Assembly: GCA_009103225.1 (NCBI GenBank)
Contig: RHPI01002699.1
Coordinates: 375,517 to 439,516 of the forward strand
Length of the DNA: 64,000 bases
Direction of reading: 5' to 3'
Source: Chlorokybus atmophyticus
Taxonomy: Eukaryota; Streptophyta; Chlorokybophyceae; Chlorokybales; Chlorokybaceae
In this document: piece by piece, positions 1-12,381 of the stretch
Layout: the number at the start of each line of letters is the position of its first letter
Position numbering within the stretch: position 1 is the first letter of the stretch
Program-made: the position numbers and the translations under genes
Notes under the pieces: model-generated
What the model saw: only the letters and a program-made list of their open reading frames with translations
What the model was told of the DNA's origin: nothing
Database searches by the model: none

Positions 1-2548
1 CCTTGGAATCAATAAATGTGATGCCCTCAATATGACCGGGCAGAACGCCCGCTGGCTTGCCTGAGCGCTCCAAACACCTTCGATCCCAGACCTAAACATC
101 ACATTGCATCAGAATGCATAGTCTTGCGAGCCCACTTACAAAACTACAGGCACCTTGATGAGCCGATCGTCACTGCCGGAGTACAAGAGGCTTGAACGCT
201 CATCCGCGAAAGCTACAGCATTTACATCATCCTGCCAAACACACAACACTATGCTCAAACGACTGCCTCCCGCTGAGACTGGCAACACATGCATTCTTGG
301 TGATGCAACACAGAGCTGGCTTCTCAAGACATGAACACACAGTGCTAGCAGGGTCTTACCTCATGAGCTACAACGCGCAAGATGGGCTTGTTGCGTTCAA
401 TGTCATACACATAGATAGCATGATCACTTGAGCCCGCCACAATCTCCCTGCCATCGCGTGAAAACTGCAAACTCCACAGACCAAAGTTGTGGCGGGAGAA
501 GTGACCGCCAGAATCAAAGCGAAGTTGCTCGTGCGAGTCCTGCATTGCGAACAGTCTCATTTTTTTGCTTCCTGCCACTGTGGTGAGCCACCAACGTTAA
601 AGCTAGCTTATGCAGCTTACGGCACATAAACTGCGCATGCCCAACGTTGTGTTGGTCAATTAAGTGTAACCTTACTGTGATGTTTGTCACGGATCCATCG
701 CTGTTGTTGTCACCGATATTCACCATATACACAGATGGCATGATGGATGAGAACACCTGCTCGTCAAACGAGCATGAGCTGCAGCCTGTGACGCGACATT
801 GAAAGATGGCAATAGCAATAACAGCCACAGCGCAGAACAATCACCAGAAACCTCTGATCCGGTGATATTGCAGTGTCCGTAACAGTCCATCGCAGATTTC
901 TTGCAACTATGTCTTTCCGCAACTTCCACGAATTGTAGACGTCATACAACCTTATCCTGCGATCCTGTTGAGAGGCAAGGGTGAACAAAGGAGCTGCTGT
1001 GAATGGGAAAGCGCACAACAAAGCAACATACGCGCAACATGCACCTGGAAACCTCCCACAAACAAGGAGCCGTCGGCTGAGAACTGCCCGATGTACCCGC
1101 GGCTGTTCATGGAGTCCACCTCATATGGTCCTGTCGTTGGGAAGTAGCGCTGTGCTGCATGCCGCTTCTGCATTGGCCAAAAGGAGAAGTTGTGGTTTGG
1201 GAGACATGTGGTATTTTGCAACAGGCATTGTGTAAACCTGAGCAACGCTGAACGCTCCCGCACTCTCTCTGTTCTGCAACATGTGATGCACATTGACCAT
1301 GGAGCTTGCGAGCCCGCGCGCGGTGCGGCTACTGGCAACTCCAAGCAAGATTTCATGTGCCAATGGATGAGACATGGGCTCTGGTGTCGCTGGTAAAGGT
1401 GGCGGCCTATCTGCGCCTGAACAACAGGCAACAATCAATAACCTCAGCACCTGGCGTTAGTGTGGAACTTCATCAGCGCAACACTTGCCACTGCATGCCT
1501 TGATAGGCATACCGTTAAGGAGGTTCAACACTCCAATGCCTTCCCCATTGTCGTCTTCAGTGCCATCATCATCGGTTGCCTCCTCCTCCTCATCGTCCTC
1601 TTCATACGAGATGTCGTCATCGTCATCTTCATCATCGTCCTCGCCACCTTCGCTATCAGAAACCCCAACCGCAGCACAACTGCGTTGGTAAATAACCTCC
1701 AAGACCATGTCTTCATCGTCCACCTCATCGTCGTCCTCCTCCTCCTCCTGCTCGTCTCCCTCATCTTCATCGTCACTATCCTCATCTTTCTCAACATCAG
1801 GCAATCGCACACGCACTGGCCCTGAGACTGTCTGTTGAGCGCAGCAACCATGAGCAACGCCAGCGCAAGTGACTCTAATGCAGTTGGTGTTGCTGTCATA
1901 GGGCAGCGAGCAAAGATCTTCGCAACCCAAGAAACTGCAAATGCAGTGCTCTGTTCCCTAAACCTAGCTTGCTCAGTGTCAAGGCAGATCAAGAACATAA
2001 CTGAACTGCCATTGCACGCTGCATGGAGTCACTAACCACAGCAAGTCATCACACGGTACTGCTCAAAACTCGAGAGCTTGTGCTACTGCATGCCAGTCGA
2101 TCAGCTGTTACCAGCACACAGCATGACTGTGTGGGAGCATGGCAAGCTGTCGGAGCACACGCCGTGTGCTCCGACAGCTGAATACCATGTACTGCTGCCC
2201 TGCTGTCTCACTGCGACTGCCTGACCTCAGCGTCTGCTGGCTCAAAGCTATGCAGCAACTCAACCAGTCAACGACATGCAAGACTAAGCCGCTGCTTACC
2301 AACATAATGACTCTGCAGCATACCACACCAGCAGCTGAAACCACTGTCGCGCATACAACCGTTCATGACAAGAAAGCTGAGGAGCGGCTGCAGCTTGACG
2401 TAAGCAACCTTCAAGCAAGCAAGCAAGTAGGCAGAGCTCAGCTCATGGGGTCAGGCTTGCGACTTACATCCATGTTCTCTGCTTCTGCGTCTGTGCTGCG
2501 AGCGCTATGCTCGGCGGGATCCACCTTCAGCTTGTCGTCGTCTGCCAT
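1..2548 (-). CDS. DCAF11/LEC14B-like WD40 protein (3' end outside the window)
   Basis: WD40 substrate receptor of the CUL4-DDB1 ubiquitin ligase family (DCAF11 in animals, LEC14B in plants). Nine exons join in phase on the minus strand: 2548-2468, 1831-1513, 1416-1238, 1167-1045, 964-845, 756-676, 539-360, 231-154, 91 to the window edge. The start at 2548 opens a 27-codon exon (MADDDKLKV...) that ends in GTAAGT. Exon 2 encodes about 100 residues that are mostly Asp and Glu, a low-complexity N-terminus. Family blocks follow in order: RGYIGQFSADGSLFVGGFQ, then RIRLYDV with LRWTVTDTAISPDQRFLV, then WSLQFSRDGREIVAGSSDHA, then VNAVAFADE with SGSDDRLIKVWDRR, then HIEGITFIDSK at the edge. These match the LEC14B/DCAF11 propeller. 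The last blades lie beyond position 1. The role is inferred from the family. Exons 2 and 3 (acidic and linker) are the least certain boundaries. Confidence 0.88.
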
Positions 2549-3245
2549 GACGTCAGCGACCCTCTACCGGACACAGCCGCCACCGGCCTAGCCGCCGACA
2601 CCAACAACAATCTCACTTCTACTGCCGCTGACAAGCTCAACCCTGTTCCTGGAGAACACCACTTCACCTCCGAGAGCTTAGACGGATATCTGCTGGCAAA
2701 CTGTTATATCAAACACATCAAGCTCCGGAGACCAATACCAATATTCCAGTACTACTGGAGTAATGTTGTGTCGAGCGACGAGTATTGTTGTGTCGCTCGA
2801 CACAACATTCGGGGTATGGCGCGGCAACTGGCAGCGACGCACAGGATGAGTTGTAGTCTCACACAGGCGGCCTGTGGCAAAGGTGCGGCAACGTGGAGAC
2901 GCGTGCAGCGCCAGCACGGGTGATCCTGAACCCGGCCCGAACGCTGCCGCGCCCAAGGTGGAGCGAGATTGAGACTCAGTTAGACGACTGGAAAGTTGTC
3001 AGAGTGCAGTTTGTAAGGGAGACAGCGCTTCACGCAGGTTCAATGACCGCGAAGGTTTAACCAAGCTAGCGATATTGGTCGAACCTGCCGCCAAACCCTA
3101 GCGGCGCAGCGTGCGGCGTCGGCGTCGGCGGCGTCGGCGGCAGGAGGAACAGGGTTGGGCAGGAGGAGTCCGGCCGACGTCGTCATCGTCGTCGGCTCGG
3201 TTGTCCTCCTTGCTCTCCCCGCCTGCTTGCTGGTGTTGAACGAAG
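2549..3245. promoter_or_regulatory. Shared intergenic region between divergent genes, with hairpin and telo-box
   Basis: About 700 bp separate the start of the minus-strand DCAF11-like gene from the plus-strand kinase start, so both promoters should lie here. It holds an 18-bp perfect inverted repeat (2762-2779 and 2792-2809, 12-nt loop) and a telo-box AAACCCTA at 3093-3100, about 145 bp before the kinase ATG. No further exon could be supported. Promoter function is inferred from position. Confidence 0.5.
3093..3100 (+). promoter_or_regulatory. Telo-box (AAACCCTA)
   Basis: Exact AAACCCTA, 145 bp upstream of the PfkB kinase ATG. In plants this motif sits near transcription starts of highly expressed and translation-related genes. 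The same word occurs in a similar place before SEC23 (22763) and just upstream of the USP39 ATG (37927). Confidence 0.45.
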
Positions 3246-5390
3246 ATGGCCGCCGCCGCCGTAGCGAGCTTGTCGTCGTCGGTGGCATGGCAGCCGGCGC
3301 TGGCGTCGGATGGTGCATTGCATTTGCGGAAGCCGTCGAGTAAGCGATCTGATGTGGTGATTGTCCGGCCCGACTCAGCACTACGGCTCAAGAGGAGCCG
3401 CAAGGCGCATGCTGGCCAGCGTCAGCTGTGCTCGTGCTCGCTGCAGCAGCCTGCTGAGCGTGGAGCGCTCAATTCGCAGCTTGAGGCTCTTGCGCAGAAT
3501 GACGATGCGTTTGACCGTCCCTGGGACGTGCTTGGGCTTGGTCAGGCCATGGTAAGCTACACGTCTCCGCAATTTACTTGCAGTGGTCAATCTATGGTAA
3601 TTGGTGTGCATGAGCGTGTCCGCATCGTTGGAACGCAAATTCTTGCCCAAAGCATGATGCAATTCGCAAGGCTGATGGAAACCAGACTTGTGGCAATGTT
3701 GTCAGGTTGTCTTGAGAGTGTTTATAGGTGGTTTGGGAGTGTTTAGGTTGGATTACAAATGGACTACGTGCACAGTGTTGTTCTGTGCTACTGCCGCAGT
3801 TCTCAGCTGGTTTCGCGTGGAATGCAGGTTGATTTCCAAGGAACGGTCGGTGATGAGTTGCTGGCAGAATTGGGCTTGATCAAAGGGCAGCGCCAGGTGC
3901 GTTGAGCTTCCGGCTTACTCAGGGTTGCTGTGCACTAATTATGATTGTATGTCAATTGTCTGCACAGATCGATAGCATTTTTTTTTTCTTGGCTACAGGT
4001 GGTTGATCACGAAGCAAGAGGAAGGGTACTTCAAGCGTTGGACGGCTGCAGCTACCGTGTATCGGCTGGTGGTTCTCTTTCCAACACGCTTGTTGCTCTG
4101 GCGCGGCTAGGAGCTGTGGCTGGCGTCCGCGTTGGAATGATTGCTAGCGTTGGTAGCGATGCCCTTGGCGACTTTTACAGGTAGCAAGGGGCATATTGTG
4201 GTCCATGTCATTGACAACACAGAAATACTCAGTCAATGTAGAGTACTCATTATGCTTCATGGTTGTTGATTGCGCCGTCTCACTGCTTCTCTGTGTGCAG
4301 GGCAAAGATACGCAAGGCAGGTGTGCACTTCTTGTCCAAACCTATTGCAGGCGGCACAACTGGCACCGTGGTAGTTCTGACAACTCCTGATGCCCAGCGC
4401 ACCATGCTGTCATATCAGGTAGGTGGTAGCAGTGTGGTTGGGATGATGTTCTTGCAAAATTTGTCACAAAGGTTGTACGACAGCTTGAACTGTAGCAATG
4501 CCATAGCAAGCACTACGCTGGAGTTAGTCTTGTCACTGGGCACTGATGCTTTATGCACATGCAGGGTATGTCATCTGAGTTATCCTTGGATGAACAACTT
4601 GAGACTGCCATTGCCAAATCACGGGTGCTGGCAATTGAGGGTTATCTTTGGGAGATTCCGCAAACAATCGCAGTCATTCGCCACGCCATTGCGCTGGCCA
4701 AAAAGAATAATGTTATGGTAGCCATGTGCACTTCGGATGTGTCCTGCGTAAGAGCGCACCGGGACGAGTTCTTGGAAGTAGTGACTCAAGATGCAGATAT
4801 ATTGTTCGCCAACGCAGATGAGGTACATTTACCGCAAGATCACAATTGAGCACATATGGCACATGTGCTCGCAGAGCTGTTGTACAAACAGCATCACTGC
4901 ATAGGCGTGTGCGCTGTCCGGTGAAAGGGAACCCTCCAGTGCAGCGGCAGTGCTGAGCCAGAAGTGCCGTATGGTTGCCGTTACAAACGGCTGTGAGGGC
5001 TCTTATCTTGGCATGGATGGCAACGTGCACGAAGTCGAGGCACAGCCCTGCCTACCTGTTGACACATGCGGTGCTGGTGACGCTTACGCAGCAGGTAAAA
5101 CCACATAGCACCTTGCAATCCACAAGTAGTCAGTTGACTTTGAGTGACTGCCACTCTTGAGCCTCCTGACTCGTAATTCAATCACAGGTGCGCTGTTTGG
5201 CTTGCTCCGCGGGGCTGACTTGCGGAGCATCGGCTCCCTTGCCTCGAATGTAGCATCCGCAGTAGTTGCAAAGGAGGGCGCGCGTTTGCCTGCAGACGAG
5301 GCCATCAGGCTCGCGACATCATTCGAGCCCGCCGCACCTGCTGGCGTGCTGCTAGAGGACAGCACACTCCTGCCCACCGCAGAGATGTAA
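3246..5390 (+). CDS. PfkB-family carbohydrate kinase, probably plastid-targeted
   Basis: Sugar or nucleoside kinase of the PfkB/ribokinase superfamily, closest by eye to the plant plastid-type group (such as Arabidopsis At1g19600). Seven exons join in phase: 3246-3551, 3828-3896, 3999-4180, 4301-4418, 4565-4822, 4905-5094, 5188-5390, giving 441 residues. The first 70 or so residues are rich in Ala, Ser and Arg with few acidic residues, like a transit peptide. Next come WDVLGLGQAMVDFQG, the glycine-rich substrate lid segment AGGSLSNT in exon 3, and near residue 363 the PfkB signature DTCGAGDAYAAG. In that signature the Asp of GAGD is the catalytic base and the glycines form the anion hole. Length and motif order are complete and the stop is TAA. 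The substrate cannot be told from sequence. It lies head-to-head with the DCAF11-like gene. Confidence 0.9.
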
Positions 5391-6308
5391 ACACCTGCGG
5401 TGATAGTTACTGTTGTCCATGACGAGTCCAAGTAATGAGCCGTGCAGTGGTTGGCAACAGAGGAGAACATGGTTACCTGCGGCAGCCTCCCACCTCACGT
5501 ACAGTGGCTGTACGATTGTCATGTGTGGTGGGTGACAGGTTGCATCCTCAGCTGCGCGTGTTAGCAGAAGTAGCCCCATATTTCAAGACAGCTTGCTGCT
5601 GCTGTGGTATGTTGCTAGGATGGTCGTGCTTTGTACAGAAAGGGCTTAGGCTGTAGAGAGTTGTCACTAGGCCAGGCTTGTGTAGCTGCATTCTTAACAA
5701 CTGTTCAAAGTTGTTGATACGCCTTCTTGATATGCCTTGCCAGTGTGCCAAGTCTTGTTGATTATGATGATGAACAGTGTGTTTTATGTCCCCTTTCGCA
5801 ATGGTCTGTGTTTCTTGTTTGCTGGCATCACAGAGCAAAGGCAGTGTTTGCAAGGCAAAAAGATGCAAGTGCAAATGCAATTGGCAAAGCAAGTTGGCAT
5901 GCATGCAATCTCATGTCAGATTTGGGATGGGGCCCAGACAAGTGCATCAACTACCAACAGTTCTAGACCACTATAGAGCACAACACTAGCATAGCAGCAA
6001 ACTTATTTACCGACTAGTATGCAACATCGTCACACCAAGCTACGTACTGTCATCCCTGCTTATCACTGCACAAGCATACTCACACGCATGCCAGCGGCCA
6101 GCAAGCAGGCCTTAGGGGAAGGGGCGCAAGTTTGCAAGGGGAGGAGAGGGGTAAACCACCACCTGCGCAGCAGAGGCCTCCACATGAGTCGTTGGCGCAA
6201 CCAGGACCAGAGCCAGCAGGACGACCAGGACGCTGACAACGACGACTGACTGGGCCCCCGCTGCAAGCTGGTGCAATGGCGGCTGTATACCTGTCACAAC
6301 ACAAGAAC

Positions 6309-6326
6309 AAACGCCTGCAGGCGTTT
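6309..6326. repeat. 18-bp perfect palindrome
   Basis: AAACGCCTGCAGGCGTTT reads the same on both strands, with no spacer. It is intergenic, between two convergent genes. No function is known. Confidence 0.8.
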
Positions 6327-7090
6327 CGTGAGGACAGTTTGTGCGCACACACAGTGTCAGTTAGTCACAAGCACATGGGCTAGCCAAAGCCTTTCGCACT
6401 TGACTAACTACAGCAACATCGCCATGAGTAGATGAGCTTGCTCTAGTGTAGGTGGTGTGTATTGGGTAGGTAGCTACGCACGCTAGCATATTGTTGCATG
6501 TGCACACTGTTACATGTGTGTGTGTGGTGCTGTGATAGGCCAGTTGGACGCGCTGTATGGACATGAATGTTCTTTCATGCGAGTATTACGCCTGCCTGGG
6601 GACTTGCTGCGGATTCTTGCCCCACATGATCATGCAAAGCTGCAATGAGCAAATAGCCATTGGGGCGATCGCTCACTGCAGCTGCGCATGTGAAATGTTT
6701 TACAGCAGACCCTCAGCCTGGACAGGTACTTCACACAACATTGAAGCAGCAGTTCAGACACAGTTGTCATGTCAATTGCTTCATGCTGTTGAGCCTTGTC
6801 ACACCATGGCTTGCACGCAGCGCGGTAGCATCACCAGTGCAATGCATTACAACAGGAGACCAACAGAAAAACAGAGGGAAAGGGAAAACCCCCCTTGAAA
6901 GAATTAGGACCAGGCTGTCTAAAAACTGCTATACAAGCGTTGCTGCTTTATGCAAAGCACTATACAGATGGATAGCAGTTCTGGCCTGGAGCTGAATAAT
7001 CACTATATTGTTTGGCGGACAGCGAAGCAACTAGGAAGAATAACGGCGCGTAACTTGGTCAGGAAAAACAACACGAAAAAAGATAGCAAA

Positions 7091-7115
7091 ACCCACCCAC
7101 CCACCCACCCACCCA
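7091..7115 (+). repeat. (CCCA)n microsatellite
   Basis: About six ACCC units in a row just downstream of the 3' end of the BTB-propeller gene. The G-rich strand (TGGG repeats) is the sense strand of that gene. Confidence 0.85.
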
Positions 7116-7290
7116 TCCTCCCAACACAACCTCTTCCCCCTATACACGCAAAGAAACAAAAAGCCAACTCCAAGAAGCAGCAGACACAAGAGGGGCCTCT
7201 CTCTCACTCTCTCTCTTTGTCACTCTTTTGGGTGTCATCCTTGAGCAAGACTCGTGTGTGTGTGCAGTCTTCTTCTCTCTTTGTCTCTGT

Positions 7291-10200
7291 TCACCTGTAC
7301 ACGCTGATGCTTGTGCCCGCGGCAACGTACATGAACTCCCCGTTCACGAGCACGCGCGGGGGTGAACCTCCTGCTCCTACTCCTACTCCCCCAACAACAC
7401 TCCCGAGCTCGCTGTGCGTGATACGTCGCTCGCACGCCCACGTGCTCACGTTCCACACGGCCACGTCGCCGCCCTCGCCGCTGCTCACGAGCTTGCCATT
7501 TTTCACTTGAAGGTCCTGGAGGGTAAAAATGTTGGGTTATGTTGGGTTTCAAACAGTTGCACACTTGGTGTGGGTGTGGGTGTGGGTGTGGGTATGTTGT
7601 CTTACTTTGATTGCGCTTGTGTGGGCGGCAAAGGAGCGCACGCAACCCCATCGGCTGCAATCCCACACCTCCACGCCACCATCATCGTACCCGATGAGTA
7701 GCACACCGGGCTCCATGGCAGCAAGCGCCGTGACCTACACACACGCACAACAAAGTCAGTCAACCCAACACGTACACCCACAAGTCCACACACCCACACA
7801 CCTGTTCGCAGTCTCCGGACATGGTGTACACGCACGCCCACTGCTTGACGTTCCACACGCGACCCGACACGAGCCTGTCCCCGCACAGCGCGAGGGAGTG
7901 GACCGTGCGGTGGCCCTCAAGCACACGCTCGCAAGACCAATCGCTAGAACGAAACACCATAATCCTGCCATCGAAACTGACACAGAAAGAGAGTGTGCGT
8001 GAGAATGTGCGTGTGCGTGGATATGTGTGTGTGCGTGTGTACACAGCACGCGTGTGTGGGTGCATGCCTGCGGGCACGCATGTGTGCGCGCGTATGTGCG
8101 TGTATGTGCATGCAAGCGTGTGTATGTGTATACATATGCGTGCGCGTGTGTGCGTGCGTGTGCGCGTGTATGCCCATGAGTGATACTCAATACTGATCGC
8201 AGCAATGTTGACAGTGCTCACCTTGAGGAGATGACGTGGCCGTCGTTGGTGTATGTGAGTGCTGTGACGGCGTGTCTGTGTGCGTATATGGTGCGTTCGA
8301 GTCGCCACGTGTCTGCGTTCCACACGCTGATCGTGCCGTTCATCCCGCCGCACAGCAAGCGCGGGTGCGTGTGTGTCGTCCCCGCGGGCAAAGCCAACAT
8401 GCACAAGTAGTCCGTCACGACGGGTATGAGCGCGGTGCACTCCCACGTGTCGGTGCACCACACTTCCAACGTGCCACAATCGCGCACGCCGGGCAACCCT
8501 TTGCTCGCGGCGAGCTTGTTGTTGTTGTTGTTGTTGGGTGACCCGACTATAGCGGCGAGAGCCAAGTACACGCACACGTCGTGTTCGAACCCGAGGGCAC
8601 GCTCTTTCACGCACGTGACGGGGTCGCACCCGGCGCTGCGTCGCGGCGTGATCATTGTGTGGGTATATGGCGCACATGTTGACGAGGAGAAGAGCGGGAG
8701 AGGGAGGGAGGAGGACCGCTTCACGTGGGCGTGGGTGGACTTGTGCATGTGGGCTTTGATTGTGGATGTATGTATGTTGGATTGAAGCTCCAAAGCTTCC
8801 GTGACGAGGGAGCCAAGCTTCTCCCACCCGCGCGCGGTAGAGAGGGGGAGGACTTTGTGTTGGAGGTAGGTGGCGGGCATGAGGGCGAAGCGAATGTGTG
8901 GGAAGAGAGTCTCCTCTGCCTCCGTCATGAGGTGGTGGTTTGTGTGGGTGGCGTCGGTGTTGGCGTACAACCAATGCAACACCCACTCGAAGATGAACTC
9001 CTCGGACGGAGCCAACAAGTCGTCGCTACGTAACAACTCCGCACACTGGAAGGAAACAGCAGGATCAGCACTGCAGGCACATACAGACTCGCACGCACGC
9101 GCGAGCACGCACGCACAACTGAGCACACACGCATGCACACAGACTGGTGAGGTGCGCGCACACTATCAAACACACGCTTGCACACGCCCACGCACGCACG
9201 CACCCACACCCACATGCACTCACGCATCCGCACTCACACCCCGCTCACCAGGTGCATCGGCAGTCCCTCCAGTTCCCCCTCGCCCATCCCCCCAAACTCC
9301 CTCTTCACAAACCGCCCCGCGCTCTCTCGCAAATCCGCCACCAGCATCGCGTCGGCCCAGGCGAGCAGCCCGCCGCAGTTGGCGTGGCAGAGGGATTCTG
9401 ACAGAGAGGAGACGCAGGCGAGACGGAGGGAGAGGAGGGCCAGACGGTCCGCGGTGGAAAGGAGCTGGAGGACCTGGGCAGGGAGGAGAGAGGGTAAGGG
9501 GTGTGAGATGGGCTACTACTCTCGGCTCTCTCAATACTATGCGTGGGTATCCGTGTGCCTGTGCCTGTGCGCGTGCGCGTGCGTGCGGACAAGTCAGTGC
9601 GCGCGTTCTGTGGGTGTTTGCGTGCGTGCATGTGCATGTGCACGCGTGTGTGTGCGCGTGGGCTGTGGGTGGGTGGGTGGGCACATGTGTGTGTGTGCTT
9701 GCGTGCGGGTGTGTCCACATGCGAGTGTGGGTGGGTGCGCACGTTGTGCATGCGCGCGCGTGGACACCAACACAGCAGTGCCGCATTTGTGTGTGCATGG
9801 GAGAAAGAGAGTGAGGGCGTACCTCGTGGAGTGTGCCGGAGATGGAGCCTGTGTAGATGAATGAAAGGGCTGCGCGCAGGGAGCGTGCGGGCACGTCGTT
9901 GAGTGTGACTTCGGGCTGGGCGGCCTCACACCACCCGCCCCGCGTGAGCATACTCACAAACACGCTGCTCGCCGCCGCCACCACAACACGGTGCGCGCGC
10001 ACAACAACCCAACGACCGCAGTCCTCGTCCCACACACGGAAACCGATATCACACAACACCTGAGGACAAAAAGTTGGGTTACACACGCACGCACACACCC
10101 ACGCACATGCACACACACAACACCAACAGCAACAGCAGCAGCAACAACAACAACAACATACCTGGCGTTCGAACTGGTCTCTAAGGCCAGCAACAAGTTC

Positions 10201-10620
10201 ATGCGCGAGGTGTGAGGCGGGAAGTGATACACGCAGGAGTGTGTGGGCTTGTGTCTGCGCGTGCGCGTGCGTGTGACTGTGGGTTGGAGTGTTTATGTAC
10301 ACGTGCGCATCCTTCGCATGATGCGTGAAATGCGACACGGCTCCAACGGGCATGCTGCTAACATCAGCGCTGCTGTCATTGTTGTTGTTGGCATTGTTGT
10401 TGGCGTTGTTGTTGTTGTCGGCGTTGTTCACGGCGCGAGTTGTGTCGGTCGTGTTGGAGGTTGATGTTGGTGTGGGTGGTGCAGATGTGGACTCGTCCGA
10501 TAAAGGTGATGGTGCCGATATCGCCACATCTGATCCTCTTGGAACCGATGCATATGTTTGTTCGGTCTTTGACACGGATATCCGGGCACGACGGTGACAC
10601 ATATCTGTGCACACACACAT
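7291..10620 (-). CDS. BTB-BACK protein with C-terminal WD40-like propeller
   Basis: Probable CUL3-type substrate adaptor that binds targets with a propeller. Seven exons join in phase: 10620-10162, 10059-9823, 9473-9249, 9045-8222, 7976-7802, 7734-7606, 7515-7291, giving 757 residues. Residues 1-153 are low complexity with an Asn-rich run. Residues 154-232 form a BTB fold (CDIGFRVWDEDCGRW, VRAHRVVVAAASSVFVSML, LRAALSFIYTGSI). A BACK-like helical region follows to about 375 (ADRLALLSLRLACVSSL; FIFEWVLHWLYA). From about 445 to the end, six repeats share a V-W/F-x(3)-W-x-C/L core, for example GTISVWNADTWRLER and GDVAVWNVSTWACER, and a terminal strand TSISVYR could close a seventh blade. His-rich and Asn(6) runs in exon 4 come from simple DNA repeats. 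Stop is TGA. The start could also be the Met six codons downstream. CUL3 binding is inferred from the family. Confidence 0.82.
7987..8175. repeat. Alternating purine-pyrimidine (TG/CA) tract in an intron
   Basis: Nearly unbroken GTGTGCGTGT/GCATGCGTGT-type alternation fills the intron between exons 4 and 5 of the BTB-propeller gene. Such sequence favours Z-DNA. The CA-strand frames here read as His/Thr-rich peptides and are not genes. Confidence 0.85.
9075..9235. repeat. Alternating CA-rich intron tract
   Basis: CACACGCACGCACGC-type alternation fills the intron between exons 3 and 4 of the BTB-propeller gene. Confidence 0.8.
9540..9770. repeat. Alternating TG/CG-rich intron tract
   Basis: GTGTGCGTGCGCGTGCG-type alternation over about 230 bp in the intron between exons 2 and 3 of the BTB-propeller gene. 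A matching shorter CA tract (10075-10125) lies in the first intron. Confidence 0.8.
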
Positions 10621-12381
10621 ACATACAGGGTGAGTGTGAGCCTTGACCAGTCATGATTGTATCTTCACCTCCAGAGTGAACTCTTTATTGTAAACTTTTG
10701 TCAACTCTCCTTCATGTAAACTCTTTCTGGTAAGCAACTATGAGTTTACACATTGCCTCAAACTTGTGGTATGTATGAAGGGTTGACTGTTGACTTTCAT
10801 CAACCTGTAGTACAACTTGCATCATATACACGTGTGCTGTATCACAATGCAGGTTCTAAGAATAGACAATGAGTTTTTTGGTGCGCCTCACCATGACAAG
10901 CCTCCTCTGCATCCGTCTCTCTCATTGCTGCATCCATTTGGTCCATATGGTGGTCCGCTTTGGCTCCTTCCAACATGTCTTCCTTACCATTCAACCAATG
11001 CATCTCTTCAGAAAGAGAGACAACCTACCACCTGTGACAGAATGCCCAAGCCAGTGAGCTAGTTAGATGCAACTAGTGTGAGATTGTGTGTGGGACTGTG
11101 CAGGACTCTACCCAAAGCACACAGAGGAGGCAAAGGCGCCTACCTGTGTGAGGAGAGAGAGCAGGCACTCCTATGCTTCACCCACCCACCTCACTACACA
11201 GCTACACCAAGGATGACAGCAACTATCTCCCCAAGGATACCACCGCTCAGGCCGCCGCCGCTGCTGTGCCAACTGTGCATACAACCTCGGACTCTAAACA
11301 GCTTTTATTGGACACTCACTGTCAATGGCTGGTACTATATCCTCCACCCTCTTTCATGTGTAAGTGTGTGTATGTGTATGTGTATGTGTGCGTGGGTGTG
11401 CGCGCGCCTGTCAGCGCCTGTCAGCTCTGTACACACACACGCACACACATAATTGAAAAATGCAGAGATACGCCTTACCCCGAAGTCAAGTGGTCAATGA
11501 AACGATTGGTACGTTTTACCTCGTTAGCAAGTAGCTTGGTCGTATGTAAGACTCGCAGAACGCAACGTTTGATGAAATAACCAACTAGTCTAGCTGAATC
11601 GGCGCCGGTTGGGAGTTGTGCGAAGTCAATACTGGCAGAAAAACGAAAGGCCGCGGAATTGAGCCGCGGCTTGGTAGTACGGTCGTGTTCAGCAAACCGC
11701 CAGCCGAGCAGCGACACGACTGGTATCGTACCGGCGACGTACGCAGGCGTCTGCTGGCAGCAGCCGTTGTGGATGCTATTGTCCGGCGACCGCTGCAGTG
11801 GGCGAGCTCGGCGACGAACCGTTACGAGGTGTCGCGTGGCCGGTCGTGCCATAGGGTCAGGTGATGGCAGGGTGCCGTTACAGCTGCGACTTGCGTAAAG
11901 AGCTGAGCTGGATGCTCGTAACGTTGTCTTAAACTACAGCGCGCCACTACAACAATTGCCACGTTACGATTGTTGCGAGCTGTCAGCGCACTTTACAGCC
12001 CCTTTAACTATAGCGCGCCACAAATATGGCCGACGGTTATGATGTGCGTCGTATCGTTTGATTGTGAATTGCAATGCTCATTCTGCAAGGGGTACGGTGC
12101 TGATGCGTCGCTGATCTCCTGGCCTGACTTTCTCATGAAGAGTAATGCACTGCCTTAAACGCAACGGAGTACATTATATGACAGAGCCAGTAAATGGACT
12201 GCATCGGTCTGTATAGATTCGTAAATGAGGTATGTTGGATGCGATCACATAGCGCACGGACTTGAGTTCACTAATATCCGCACTGCAGTCATAGATTGGT
12301 ACCATATCCGCATACGGCGTTGGAATCTCACGTCCACGGTGGGATGTGCAGTGCACATTGTGCGCACAAGTTGTAATTCAC

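Larger units (their letters stand above)
5391..7290. other. Intergenic region between convergent genes
   Basis: No coding region supported. The first few hundred bases are presumably the kinase 3' UTR. An 18-bp perfect palindrome (AAACGCCTGCAGGCGTTT) lies at 6309-6326, and a (CCCA)n run at 7091-7115 sits just past the 3' end of the next minus-strand gene. Open frames around 6060-6350 have no recognisable product. Confidence 0.5.

Noticed and set aside
7821-8205. His/Thr-rich and Cys/Val-rich frames on both strands in 7.8-9.8 kb
   Set aside because: They follow alternating TG/CA introns of the BTB-propeller gene and overlap its GT-AG introns.
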